Shown: positions 34,111 through 44,835, counted from the first letter of the stretch. The stretch is 64,000 nucleotides of DNA from JBMOLL01 sp049325415 (GCA_049325415.1 JBMOLL010000046.1:20855-84854); one strand, 5' to 3'. Numbers and translations are program-made. Notes: generated from the sequence alone by a model not told the origin.

Positions 34111-37038
34111 ATGAAAAGACTTTTCTTACTCTTAATGGTAAGTTTCCTGATCGTTGAGTCGGGAGCTCAGTCCATTGATGATCCTTTTTTTGATAAGGTA
34201 AGTTATGTTGGTGCTTTTGGCTCCAATAACTGGACTTCCGGCTGGACCAACTGGGACCCGGTGAACAGCGACTATCCTGTTTCGACAGTTACAAAAGGAA
34301 ATGGTGTTTTTACTTCCGCTGGAGGGCTTCGGATAACTGCCGATGAGACCTGGAGTGGTGTTATCAAGCTGGATGGCTGGGTTTATGTTGACGATGGTGC
34401 AACACTGACAATTGAGCCGGGTACTATTATCCGTGGTACTGAAAAGAGTGTACTGGTTGTTGAGATGGGTTCAAAGATAAATGCTGTGGGTACTCCGTCA
34501 GACCCGATTGTATTTACTTCAGCCAAGGGCGCCGGTTTCAGGGCCAACAGCGACTGGGCAGGACTTGTTATTTGTGGCAAAGCGCCGAATAACCTGGCTG
34601 GTGGTCAGGGTACTGCTGAAGGAGGAATTGAATCGATGTATGGAGGAAGTGATCCCAATGATAACTCTGGGAAGCTGAAATATGTCCGAATTGAATTTCC
34701 CGGTTATGAAGTAGCAACTGGAAAGGAAATTAATGGTTTATCCCTTTACTCCGTAGGGAAGGGAACCGAGATTGATCATATTCAGGTCTCCTATTCCGGA
34801 GATGATGCTTTCGAATGGTTTGGAGGAACCGTGAATGCAAAATACCTCGTATGTTTTGCCACTGAGGATGATAATTTTGACACTGATAACGGTTATGTAG
34901 GTATGGTACAATACGGTCTTATTGCAAGGGACAGCTCCATTGTCGACACTGATGCGGCCAATGGTTTTGAGTCCGATAATGATGAGAACGGATCCGAGAA
35001 CACCCCGCTGACCCACGCTATCTTCAGTAACATTACTGCAATCGGACCTGCTGAATCAGCAACAGAGCCTGCAGCATTGCGTCCGAAACATTCAGAAGGA
35101 TCGGCAATGAGAATCCGCAGGAATTCAAGACTGCAGATTTATAATTCTGTTTTCCTTGGTTTTGGCAACGGGCTTCGTATTGAGTCGAGCCTTGGCTGGG
35201 CAGCCGCACAGGATGACAATCTGACGGTGAAAAACAGCATCATTGCCGGAGTAAGGAACAAATTCTATAAAGCAGAAACTGGTGTTATGACCGAAACCGA
35301 ACTGGAAAGCTGGTATCTGAATGCTTCCAGGGAGAACCGGAAGATGGACAATAACACTGATGTTATGCTGGCAGATCCCTATAATTATGCCAGCCGTAAT
35401 TTTATGCCCCAGAGCGGTTCTCCTGTTTATAATTCCTCATACTGGTTCAAGGAATATACCGGAGAAGGTCCTTCTATTGATGATCCTTTCTTCGATCAGG
35501 TTGACTTTGTAGGTGCCTTCGGCGACGATGACTGGACAGCCGGCTGGACCAACTGGGACCCGGTAAATACCGAATATCCTGCTGCAACCGTTACCAAGGG
35601 CAACGGTGTGTTTACGCAGGCCGGCGGAACCTACATCACATCCAACGAAGTATGGAGCGGTAACATCAAACTGGATGGCTGGGTTTATGTGAACAACGGA
35701 GCCACTCTCACCATACTTCCGGGAACCATTATCAGGGGTACCGAAAAGAGCGTACTGGTCATTGAAAGAGGAGCAAAAATTGAGGCCGTCGGAACTCCGG
35801 AAGAGCCGATTGTCTTTACCTCGAACAAAGGAGCAGGTTTCAGGGCCAACAGCGACTGGGCCGGTGTTGTGCTCTGCGGTTATGGTATCAACAATGTTGC
35901 CGGTGGAGAAGGTGTTGCTGAAGGCGGGATCGGATCACTCTACGGGGGGACCAATGCCGCTGATAATTCCGGTAAGATGAAGTATGTAAGGATTGAATTC
36001 CCCGGCTATGAAGTGGCAACCGGTAAGGAGATTAATGGTCTGACCTTATGCAGTGTCGGTTCAGGTACCGAGATTGATCATATTCAGATCAGTTATTCCG
36101 GTGATGATGCTTTCGAATGGTTCGGCGGTTCGGTAAATGCCAAATACCTGGTATGTATGGCTACCGAAGATGATAACTTCGATACCGACAACGGTTATGT
36201 CGGAATGGTACAATACGGGGTTATCGCAAGGGACAGTTCGATTGTTGATACGGATGCCGCCAACGGCTTCGAATCCGACAACGACGAGAATGGCTCGGAA
36301 AATACACCTCTGACACATGCTGTTTTCAGTAATATTACTGCAATCGGTCCTGCCAAATCGGCTACCGAACCCGCGACGCTCCGTCCCAAACATGCCGAAG
36401 GCTCTGCCATGAGGATCCGCAGAAATTCAAGACTGCAGATCTATAATGCAGCCTTTGCCGGATTCGGAAACGGACTCCGGCTTGAATCGAGTCTGGGCTG
36501 GGCAGCTGCGCAGGACGACAACCTTACCGTTCAGAATTCATTTATTGCCGGTATCCGCGGAAAATATTACAAAGCTGAGGAAGGGGTGATGACCGAAACC
36601 GAACTGCAGGACTGGTTCCTGGATATTGCCCGTCGCAATAAGGCTTTCTCTGCTGCAAGTGATCTGATGATGAATGATCCGTTCAATTACGATGCAAGGA
36701 ATTTCATACCGGAAGAAGGTTCTCCTCTTCGTAATGCTTCCTACTGGACCGAAGTGGGCATTGACAAAGCGGTGGTTAGCCGGACAGGCAGTCTTTCCTG
36801 CTACCCGAATCCTTTCAATGGCAGTACAAGGATCGATATTGAACTTGATATGGATGCCCAGGTAGTTGCTGAGGTATATGATATGACCGGCAAGAAGGTG
36901 GCCATCCTGTTCGACGGTTATATGAGTCAGGGAGTACAGACCCTGGAATTTGATGCAACGCTGTACGGAAGCGGACTTTATATCGGCCGGATCAAAGCCG
37001 GAGACCAGCTGTATTCTGTAAAAATGATTGCCCGGTAA
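34111..37038 (+). CDS. T9SS-secreted protein with a 434-residue tandem duplication
   Basis: 975 residues. Signal peptide (1-20), then two tandem copies of one module: residues 21-454 and 455 to about 882, both opening with SIDDPFFD and sharing long stretches such as the segments near NGYVGMVQYG and RIRRNSRLQIYN. The period is 1302 bp. The repeats look like beta-helical, polymer- or surface-binding sequence. The last 85 residues (YPNPFNG to VKMIAR) are a type A T9SS sorting domain, so the protein is sent to the cell surface. Function unknown; pairing with the TonB receptor suggests substrate capture. Confidence 0.85.
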   Translation: MKRLFLLLMVSFLIVESGAQSIDDPFFDKVSYVGAFGSNNWTSGWTNWDPVNSDYPVSTVTKGNGVFTSAGGLRITADETWSGVIKLDGWVYVDDGATLTIEPGTIIRGTEKSVLVVEMGSKINAVGTPSDPIVFTSAKGAGFRANSDWAGLVICGKAPNNLAGGQGTAEGGIESMYGGSDPNDNSGKLKYVRIEFPGYEVATGKEINGLSLYSVGKGTEIDHIQVSYSGDDAFEWFGGTVNAKYLVCFATEDDNFDTDNGYVGMVQYGLIARDSSIVDTDAANGFESDNDENGSENTPLTHAIFSNITAIGPAESATEPAALRPKHSEGSAMRIRRNSRLQIYNSVFLGFGNGLRIESSLGWAAAQDDNLTVKNSIIAGVRNKFYKAETGVMTETELESWYLNASRENRKMDNNTDVMLADPYNYASRNFMPQSGSPVYNSSYWFKEYTGEGPSIDDPFFDQVDFVGAFGDDDWTAGWTNWDPVNTEYPAATVTKGNGVFTQAGGTYITSNEVWSGNIKLDGWVYVNNGATLTILPGTIIRGTEKSVLVIERGAKIEAVGTPEEPIVFTSNKGAGFRANSDWAGVVLCGYGINNVAGGEGVAEGGIGSLYGGTNAADNSGKMKYVRIEFPGYEVATGKEINGLTLCSVGSGTEIDHIQISYSGDDAFEWFGGSVNAKYLVCMATEDDNFDTDNGYVGMVQYGVIARDSSIVDTDAANGFESDNDENGSENTPLTHAVFSNITAIGPAKSATEPATLRPKHAEGSAMRIRRNSRLQIYNAAFAGFGNGLRLESSLGWAAAQDDNLTVQNSFIAGIRGKYYKAEEGVMTETELQDWFLDIARRNKAFSAASDLMMNDPFNYDARNFIPEEGSPLRNASYWTEVGIDKAVVSRTGSLSCYPNPFNGSTRIDIELDMDAQVVAEVYDMTGKKVAILFDGYMSQGVQTLEFDATLYGSGLYIGRIKAGDQLYSVKMIAR
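34171..36757 (+). repeat. Tandem in-frame duplication of about 1.3 kb
   Basis: Copy 1 starts at 34171 and copy 2 at 35473. The protein copies are highly similar, while the DNA differs mostly at third codon positions, so the duplication is old and under protein-level constraint. Confidence 0.85.
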
Positions 37039-37055
37039 TATTAAGGTTTATACAG

Positions 37056-37099
37056 TGAAAAAGAGGCTGTCCCTAAAGGGCAGCCTTTTTCTTTTTTTT
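37056..37099 (+). terminator. Terminator of the T9SS protein gene
   Basis: A hairpin with arms AGGCTGTCCC and GGGCAGCCT (one bulge, TAAA loop) is followed by TTTTTCTTTTTTTT. Confidence 0.88.
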
Positions 37100-37111
37100 A
37101 CTGCGGGCTGG

Positions 37112-37717
37112 TTAAAGAAAACCCATGTCTATACCCATGATGATCTCTTCGACCACCTTGTCCTCGCCTTCCGGATCATAGGGCGTTTTCAGATCGTTAC
37201 CGAAAAGCCGGGCAATTCCCTGCCAGAAGAAGGCCGTGAGTCCGCCTTTCAGATCCTTTATCACCGTATAGGAGGTTCTGCCGGTCTCCCTGTCGATCAG
37301 CCTTACGAGGATTTGCCCCTGGGTGATGGTCAGGTGCCTGATATCCTGTTCAAACTCGGCCATGATCTCTTTCTCTGCCTGGTCGATATATTTCTGCTGA
37401 GCTTTCTCCGATTTCATGGTTGCCAGTTGCTCATCGAGGGCTTTAAGACGTACTCCGGCAATTTTGGCATAGGGATAGGCTTTTTTTACGTTATAAACAA
37501 GACGCCTGTATTTTCTGCTCAGCATCAGGTACTTATAATCGGGGAGATTGTATACGGTCACATCCGGCAACAGCACCATGGGGATGGTATCCCGGTCGAC
37601 AATCACTCCCCTCATTACATAAAGCCTCTTTACCTGCGTGGTATCAGGCTGCGCCGATACCGGGGCAAATGCCGGAAGCAGCAGAACGAGGAGTACTATG
37701 CGCAGATGTTTACCCAT
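37112..37717 (-). CDS. DUF4294 domain-containing secreted protein
   Basis: 201 residues with a signal peptide (cleavage near residue 22, VSAQ). The rest matches the DUF4294 family of Bacteroidota, with the VNVKKAYPYAK-like block seen here as YNVKKAYPYAKIAG and the conserved RLIDRETGRTSY segment. Largely helical and charged. No function is established for the family. It lies 169 bp after elbB on the same strand, with an inverted-repeat region between. Confidence 0.8.
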   Translation of the reverse strand: MGKHLRIVLLVLLLPAFAPVSAQPDTTQVKRLYVMRGVIVDRDTIPMVLLPDVTVYNLPDYKYLMLSRKYRRLVYNVKKAYPYAKIAGVRLKALDEQLATMKSEKAQQKYIDQAEKEIMAEFEQDIRHLTITQGQILVRLIDRETGRTSYTVIKDLKGGLTAFFWQGIARLFGNDLKTPYDPEGEDKVVEEIIMGIDMGFL

Positions 37718-37781
37718 GGTTACTTTTCAACTGATCTTTGAATACAAAAACAGCGCCAAACCTTTCATTTCAGGTTAGAAA

Positions 37782-37846
37782 GGACAGGCCCGGCCTGTTT
37801 GCACCGGTTTCAGCCTGTCCGGCCCGGAAACCGGGGCCTGAACCGG
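37782..37846. other. Nested GC-rich inverted repeats
   Basis: Three perfect pairings compete: ACAGGCC with GGCCTGT (37784-37798), GGACAGGC (37782-37789) with GCCTGTCC (37813-37820), and CCGGTTT (37804-37810) with AAACCGG (37828-37834). The region lies between elbB and the DUF4294 gene and could be a terminator, attenuator or repeat element. Confidence 0.45.
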
Positions 37847-37886
37847 CTGTAAAATTAAGTGAAAAAAGTGAAGATGCAGTAAAGGG

Positions 37887-38537
37887 TCAGTTCATCATTT
37901 CCATCATGGCTTCGACGATATTCATGGCTCCTGTGGCGATCTGAACGATGCCGGCATCCAGCATGTAGCAGGGGGTGGTTGCCAGTTTGTAACGATGGTC
38001 GATAATCACATCGCCGTGCGTGGTGACGATATGTTCAGCCCCCAGCGCCTTCAGTCCGGCTGCCGTATCGGGATCATTGCCGATGGTGATCCTGACTTTC
38101 CCCAGGATAAGGGCAAGCAGTACGGGGCTTATACACAGGGCGCCAATTGGCTTTTTTTGTTCTATCATTGCTTTTATCGCCTTTTCGACCTCAGGCAGTA
38201 CCTTTGCTTCTGAGCCTTTGAAAGCCCAGTCGGAAAGATTCTTTGCCGCGCCAAAACCGCCCGGGAAAAGGAGGGCGTCAAAGGAGGAAGCCGAAAAACC
38301 GGACAGGGGACTGATCTTTCCTCTCGCTATTCGCGCTGCTTCGACCAGAACATTTCTTTTTTCCGGCATTTCCTTACCGTTCAGGTGGTTGACCACATGA
38401 TGCTGATCGATATCCGGGGCAAAAATCTCGTAGGCACAGCCATTTTTTGCAATGGCATAGAGGCTCAGTGTAGCTTCATGTATCTCGGCGCCGTCGAAGA
38501 CACCGCATCCTGATAATACAACTGCAAATTTTTTCAT
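37887..38537 (-). CDS. elbB: ElbB-type glyoxalase-like protein
   Basis: 216 residues, the usual length of ElbB, a DJ-1/PfpI superfamily protein. Motifs include the N-terminal LSGCGVFDGAEIHEA, LLFPGGFGAAKNLSDWA and ALCISPVLLA with the nucleophile-elbow Cys (near residue 135). ElbB of E. coli has weak glyoxalase activity and has been linked to isoprenoid production; its physiological role is not settled. Cytoplasmic, with no operon partner that clarifies the job. Confidence 0.92.
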   Translation of the reverse strand: MKKFAVVLSGCGVFDGAEIHEATLSLYAIAKNGCAYEIFAPDIDQHHVVNHLNGKEMPEKRNVLVEAARIARGKISPLSGFSASSFDALLFPGGFGAAKNLSDWAFKGSEAKVLPEVEKAIKAMIEQKKPIGALCISPVLLALILGKVRITIGNDPDTAAGLKALGAEHIVTTHGDVIIDHRYKLATTPCYMLDAGIVQIATGAMNIVEAMMEMMN

Positions 38538-38638
38538 CGGTCTGTTGTTTTATTGCATGGCAGACCCCGGTGGGATACACCTCCCGGAATATGCCTACAT
38601 TTACCGTGACAATTTAAGGAATTCCAAAAGGAAAGTAA

Positions 38639-39208
38639 ATGATGAACAACAGCATAAGAACTTTTATTGCCGTTCCAGCCGGTGGAAATCCCATACTCGC
38701 AGGGGAAGCCCGCCGCATCAGACAGGCACTGGGGGAGGAGCGATTCAGGTGGGTTGATCCTTCACTGTTCCACTTTACATTGATTTTCCTTGGAGAAACA
38801 GACCCGAAACTTATACAGCCTCTCAGCCGGAATCTTGAAGCAGTTGCCGGTTCATTGCCGGGGGGAAGCCTGGGCATATCGGGGACCGGTTACTTTGGCA
38901 GGAAGAATGCACCATCGGTGCTGTGGATGGGGCTGGAGGATGACGGTTATCTGAGACAGCTCTGGAGCGCTGTAAGCGGCGTTGTGGAAGAGCTTCTCCC
39001 GAAGAAGATTGAGAACCGGTTTTCTCCGCACCTAACGCTTGCACGTATCAAAACCGTGAGGGATACGCCCTTGTTCCACCGGGTTGCCGGAGCCGGAACA
39101 GGAGGGCGGGTTATTCGCCTGGATGTGGACAGGATCGTACTTTTCCGGAGCGATCTCAGGCCCGACGGACCTGTTTACACCCCTTTGTCGGAATTTTTCC
39201 TGAAATAG
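38639..39208 (+). CDS. thpR: RNA 2',3'-cyclic phosphodiesterase
   Basis: 189-residue 2H phosphoesterase. The two catalytic HxT motifs are FHFTLIFLGE (near residue 43) and SPHLTLARIK (near 128), spaced as in ThpR/LigT. It opens 2',3'-cyclic phosphates on RNA ends, acting in RNA repair or turnover. Two ATG codons are adjacent at the start; either may be used. It converges with the DEAD helicase gene, 3 bp apart, with no visible terminator between them. Confidence 0.9.
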   Translation: MMNNSIRTFIAVPAGGNPILAGEARRIRQALGEERFRWVDPSLFHFTLIFLGETDPKLIQPLSRNLEAVAGSLPGGSLGISGTGYFGRKNAPSVLWMGLEDDGYLRQLWSAVSGVVEELLPKKIENRFSPHLTLARIKTVRDTPLFHRVAGAGTGGRVIRLDVDRIVLFRSDLRPDGPVYTPLSEFFLK

Positions 39209-39211
39209 TAA

Positions 39212-40969
39212 CTATTGCCGGTATTTTACATCCGTCCGGTTACTTTTCTTCCTTTTTTTGTCTTTTTTCTGGTCCTGACCCGGGAATTTCTTGTACACAA
39301 AATTCTCATCTTTCCTGTGCTGATCGGGGGAGGATGGCTGAACAATGAGGCGGATCCCGTTCCATGATCCGTCTTTGAAAGCTTCAGGGATCATTCCGGC
39401 CAGTCCGCTCTCTATTTCAAAGAAGGAGAACTTTTTCATGATGTCGATATTGCCGATCCGGATTTTCTTAATCCTGGTCGCATCTTTGATAAGTCCGATC
39501 ATGCCCAGGGGGTCCAGATTGTTCTTGGATCCGATATTGATGTAGAACCTCGCAAATTCGGTGGCTTTATTTTTATCCTGCCTTATTTCCTTCCCGCCTT
39601 TCTCCCTTTTTTCTGCTTTTTTCCCGGGTTCAGAGAATCGGATATCAGCATTCAGGTCGGGGGCATGCCGGTAGTATTCGATAAAGCGGTTAAACTCCAC
39701 AGAGACAAAGCGTTTAATCAGTTCTTCCCGGTTCAGCCAGTCGAGTTTTTTATAGATCAGTTCGAGGTAGGGGGCAATCCTTTCTTCATCGACCTCCGTT
39801 TTTTCCATCCGGTCGATCAGGTTAAAAAGCTGTTTTTCACAGATCTCTTCACCTTTAGGTATCATCTTACGGGTGAAGCTTTTGCCGGTCATCCGCTCGA
39901 GATCCTTCAGTTTTCCGGTTTCCCTGGTATGCAGGATGGAGATGGCCACGCCATTCCTGCCGGCACGTCCTGTACGTCCGCTGCGATGGATATATACCTC
40001 CAGTTCGTCGGGAAGGTTATAGTTGATCACATGGGTGAGATTGTTCACATCGAGTCCGCGGGCGGCCACATCGGTTGCGACCAGCAGCCGGACATTGCCG
40101 TTTCTGAACCTTTTCATCACGTAATCGCGCTGTGCCTGGGAGAGGTCGCCATGGAGCGCATCGGCGTTGTAGCCGTCGCCCATCAGTTTATCGGCCACTT
40201 CCTTGGTTTCCTGCCGGGTCCGGCAGAACACAATGCCATAGATCGACGGGTGGATGTCGGCAATCCTTTTAAGGGCCAGGTAGCGGTCGCGGGCATGGAC
40301 AACGTAGTATTCGTGGGATACATTTTCTGCTCCGCTGTTCTTTTTCCCGATACTGATCTCTTCGGGCTCATGCAGGTATTTTCCTGTAATGTCGGCAATT
40401 CCCTGGGGCATGGTGGCGGAGAAGAGCAGGGTGCGCCGTTCGGGGTTAGCTGCACTCAGGATCTGGTCGAGATCTTCCTGGAATCCCATGGTAAGCATCT
40501 CATCGGCTTCATCGAGTACCAGCCAGCTGATTTTTTCAATTTTCAGGGCCTTTCTCCTGATCAGGTCCAGTGCCCGGCCCGGCGTAGCCACCACGATGTG
40601 GGTACCGCTTTTAAGCTGATCGATCTGAACCGAGATGGCCGCACCCCCGTAAACAGCGGTTACCTTGAGCTGACCCAGGAAAACAGCATAGCTGTCCAGA
40701 TCGCGGGTGATCTGAAGGCATAATTCGCGGGTCGGACAGAGGATCAGGGCCTGTGGAGTCCTGACTTCAAGATCGATCTTCTGAATAAGCGGGAGGCCAA
40801 AAGCCGCGGTTTTCCCGGTCCCGGTCTGTGCAAGAGCCACCAGGTCGCGCTCGTCGTTCAGCAGAAAGGGGATGGTTTGTTCCTGCACAGGGGTTGGTTG
40901 TTCGAAGCCAAGCAGTTCAATGGCACGAATAATTTCTTTTCGGAGACCCGAATCCTCGAAATAGGTCAT
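39212..40969 (-). CDS. DEAD-box RNA helicase with DbpA-type RNA-binding domain
   Basis: 585 residues from the ATG at 40969 (MTYFEDSGLRKEII), the normal start just before the Q motif (FEQPTPVQEQTIP). Helicase motifs follow: AQTGTGKT, DEAD as VLDEADEM, SAT, and HRSGRTGRAGR. A DbpA-like RRM fold lies near residues 465-545 (ARFYINIGSKNNLDP), then a basic tail. It probably remodels rRNA during ribosome assembly, as DbpA/CsdA-like enzymes do. The transcript appears to have a leader of about 120 nt, common for cold-induced helicases. Confidence 0.93.
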   Translation of the reverse strand: MTYFEDSGLRKEIIRAIELLGFEQPTPVQEQTIPFLLNDERDLVALAQTGTGKTAAFGLPLIQKIDLEVRTPQALILCPTRELCLQITRDLDSYAVFLGQLKVTAVYGGAAISVQIDQLKSGTHIVVATPGRALDLIRRKALKIEKISWLVLDEADEMLTMGFQEDLDQILSAANPERRTLLFSATMPQGIADITGKYLHEPEEISIGKKNSGAENVSHEYYVVHARDRYLALKRIADIHPSIYGIVFCRTRQETKEVADKLMGDGYNADALHGDLSQAQRDYVMKRFRNGNVRLLVATDVAARGLDVNNLTHVINYNLPDELEVYIHRSGRTGRAGRNGVAISILHTRETGKLKDLERMTGKSFTRKMIPKGEEICEKQLFNLIDRMEKTEVDEERIAPYLELIYKKLDWLNREELIKRFVSVEFNRFIEYYRHAPDLNADIRFSEPGKKAEKREKGGKEIRQDKNKATEFARFYINIGSKNNLDPLGMIGLIKDATRIKKIRIGNIDIMKKFSFFEIESGLAGMIPEAFKDGSWNGIRLIVQPSSPDQHRKDENFVYKKFPGQDQKKDKKRKKSNRTDVKYRQ

Positions 40970-41096
40970 TTGGAATTTTTTGAGTCCGGGGGAGAATGAA
41001 AGGCTTGATTCTGGCCGGAAAATGATACAATAAATATTAGTCAGTCCTGTCGGACAGCTTTTTGCCACCACGTGGCTTCTGCCGGAAAAGGGCGTG

Positions 41097-41125
41097 CAAA
41101 GGTAGTCATTTCATTTGAATGACAA
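41097..41125 (-). promoter_or_regulatory. Distant promoter of the DEAD helicase gene
   Basis: On the minus strand TTG at 41125-41123, an 18-bp spacer and TACCTTTG at 41104-41097. It predicts a 5' leader of about 120 nt with small palindromes. Confidence 0.5.
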
Positions 41126-41186
41126 GACATTTGGTATTTTATTTCAGGAAAGCCCTGGAACTTATCTTCCTGGCCGGTGAGAGAGC

Positions 41187-41723
41187 TTAGCCCCGGGTAA
41201 TTTCAAGCAGAATATCATCTTTCATTACCGAGTCCTCCTTTTTAACGGGGATGGACTTCACCGTACCCGAGACCGAACTGGTGATTTCGTTCTGCATTTT
41301 CATAGCTTCGAGAATGATAACCGGTTCACCTTCTTTGATTTCCTGTCCTTCCTCTACCAGTACATCAATTATCTTGCCCGGCATCGGGGCGTAGAGAACT
41401 GCTTTCTTGCTTCCCTCCCCGTGTTTCTCGAGATATTTTTTTCTTTTAAAGGAGATGGGTGTTTCTACCGAGAAGGAGTACCAGACCCCGTTGATCATCA
41501 CGGTGTACCTGTTCTGATTCTTTTCAATGACGTCAAGCAGGTACTTTTTGTTTTTCCATACGATGTAGGAGAACCCGTCGGGTTCTTCAAAGATCTTTAT
41601 CTCAATCTGCTTGCCTTTGTATTTGATCTTTTGTTCAAGCGGCTTTTTGAATTCGTACTTGGTATTCGAAGTACCCAGTGCGATCAGGGTGTCCTGTATT
41701 TTCTTTGTACTGTCTTTCGGCAT
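41187..41723 (-). CDS. Biotin carboxyl carrier subunit of an acyl-CoA carboxylase
   Basis: 178 residues. The C-terminal half (about 105-178) is a biotinyl domain with the biotin-acceptor motif EAMKMQNE and the preceding APMPGKI. The N-terminal half may be the domain that docks carrier to carboxylase. It is the last gene of a three-gene set, 12 bp after the biotin carboxylase gene. Together they carboxylate a CoA ester, most likely propionyl-CoA to methylmalonyl-CoA; no membrane decarboxylase subunit is present here. Confidence 0.9.
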   Translation of the reverse strand: MPKDSTKKIQDTLIALGTSNTKYEFKKPLEQKIKYKGKQIEIKIFEEPDGFSYIVWKNKKYLLDVIEKNQNRYTVMINGVWYSFSVETPISFKRKKYLEKHGEGSKKAVLYAPMPGKIIDVLVEEGQEIKEGEPVIILEAMKMQNEITSSVSGTVKSIPVKKEDSVMKDDILLEITRG

Positions 41724-41735
41724 GGTAATCCCTTT

Positions 41736-43235
<1,500 letters not shown>

Positions 43236-43246
43236 AACATAGACGG

Positions 43247-44803
43247 TCAGAGCGGAATATTTCCGTGTTTTCTCGTTGGATTATTAATAAATTTATTTTC
43301 CAGTGCCTGGAAAGCGGAGATGAGTTTTTTCCTGGTTATAGCCGGATCGATCACTTCGTCGATGAAGCCTTTTTCGTCGGCGACATAAGGATTGGCGATC
43401 TCATCCCTGTACTGCTGGGCCAGTTCCCTTCTCATTTTCAAGGGATCCTCAGCTTCCGAGAGTTCCTTCCTGTAGAGGATGGCCACAGCACCTTCGGGAC
43501 CCATAACGGCGATCTCGGCAGTGGGCCAGGCAAAGTTGAAATCGCCTCCGAGGTTCTTGCTGTTCATCACACAATAGGCTCCGCCGTAGGATTTTCTCAG
43601 GATAACCGTAATCTTGGGAACAGTCGCATCGGCATAAGCATAAAGCAATTTGGCACCGTGCCGGATAATCCCGTTGTGTTCCTGATCGAGCCCGGGAAGG
43701 AAGCCGGGTACATCTTCCAGTGTCAGAATGGGTACGTTGAAGGAGTCGCAGAATCGGATAAAGCGTGCGGCTTTTGTAGAGGAATTGATATCCAGCGTAC
43801 CGGCCAGAACCTTCGGCTGGTTGGCAATAATCCCGATCACTTTGCCGTTGAGCCTGCCGAATCCGACCACGATGTTCTGAGCGTAGCCTTCGGAAATCTC
43901 GAAGAAAGACTTTTTATCCACAAGGAGGTTGATGACTTCCTTGATGTCGTAGGGTTTATTGGCGTCGTCGGGTACGATATCACGGAGTTTATCTTCAATC
44001 TCTTTTGTATCGACACAGTCGACAAGTTCCGGTGGATTTTCCAGGTTATTGGACGGGAGATAGGAAAGCAGTTGCCTTACACCGAGCAGGGTGTTTTCCT
44101 CATCTTCATATACCAGTTGCGCCACTCCGCTTTTCCTCGCGTGAATTTCAGCGCCACCCAGGTCTTCAAAAGACACATCTTCGTTGAGTACTTCCTTGAC
44201 CACATTGGGGCCGGTAACAAACATGTAGCTTGTTTTATTGGTCATGAAGACAAAGTCGGTAATGGAAGGAGAATAAACCGCTCCCCCTGCAGCCGGGCCC
44301 ATGATCACCGAGATCTGGGGAATTACCCCTGAAGCCTGCACGTTCCGGTAAAAAATACCGGCATAGCCGGCCAGACTGGCCACACCCTCCTGGATACGGG
44401 CACCTCCTGAATCGATAAGGCCGATGATCGGGGCACCCATCTTGGTGGCCATTTCCTGTATCTTCATGATTTTTGCCGCATGCACGGAGCCAAGTGAGCC
44501 CCCCATGACGGTGAAGTCCTGAGCATAGGCAAAAGCGAGCCTGCCCTGAATCTTACCGTGGCCGATGATTACGCCATCCCCGAATGACTGCTGAATCTTT
44601 CCAAAGCCCGAATCGGCTTTTCCTGCCGCAACGAATGCGTCTATCTCTTCGAAGGTCTCCTCATCGAAAAGGAGATCAATTCTTTCCCTGGCTGTAAGTT
44701 TTCCTTTGGAGTGCTGTTTTTCCCCCGCCTTGTCGTCGAACTGACTTTTAAAACGTTCCTGCCGCTCAAGGAACCTGGTGAAATTTCTTCCGTTTACGTC
44801 CAT
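43247..44803 (-). CDS. Carboxyltransferase subunit (methylmalonyl/propionyl-CoA type)
   Basis: 518 residues, the length of MmdA/PccB-type carboxyltransferases. It moves the carboxyl group between biotin and an acyl-CoA. The two crotonase-like halves carry IDSGGARIQEGVASL and MGPAAGGAVYSP in the first, and KSYGGAYCVMNSKNLG with the WPTAEIAVMGPEGAV block in the second. It is the first gene of the operon with biotin carboxylase and carrier. Substrate is most likely propionyl-CoA or methylmalonyl-CoA by family; an exact choice needs enzyme data. Confidence 0.93.
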   Translation of the reverse strand: MDVNGRNFTRFLERQERFKSQFDDKAGEKQHSKGKLTARERIDLLFDEETFEEIDAFVAAGKADSGFGKIQQSFGDGVIIGHGKIQGRLAFAYAQDFTVMGGSLGSVHAAKIMKIQEMATKMGAPIIGLIDSGGARIQEGVASLAGYAGIFYRNVQASGVIPQISVIMGPAAGGAVYSPSITDFVFMTNKTSYMFVTGPNVVKEVLNEDVSFEDLGGAEIHARKSGVAQLVYEDEENTLLGVRQLLSYLPSNNLENPPELVDCVDTKEIEDKLRDIVPDDANKPYDIKEVINLLVDKKSFFEISEGYAQNIVVGFGRLNGKVIGIIANQPKVLAGTLDINSSTKAARFIRFCDSFNVPILTLEDVPGFLPGLDQEHNGIIRHGAKLLYAYADATVPKITVILRKSYGGAYCVMNSKNLGGDFNFAWPTAEIAVMGPEGAVAILYRKELSEAEDPLKMRRELAQQYRDEIANPYVADEKGFIDEVIDPAITRKKLISAFQALENKFINNPTRKHGNIPL

Positions 44804-44835
44804 AGGTTAGTATCAAGTTCATATTATAGACCAGA

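Noticed and set aside
37738..37944. 68-codon plus-strand open frame near elbB
   Set aside because: It spans the GC-rich inverted repeats and runs into elbB on the other strand; no family resemblance.
39665..40723. 352-codon plus-strand open frame antisense to the DEAD helicase gene
   Set aside because: The minus-strand helicase has all motifs; the antisense product has no recognisable domain.
43265..44332. 355-codon plus-strand open frame antisense to the carboxyltransferase gene
   Set aside because: Shadow of an intact conserved gene.
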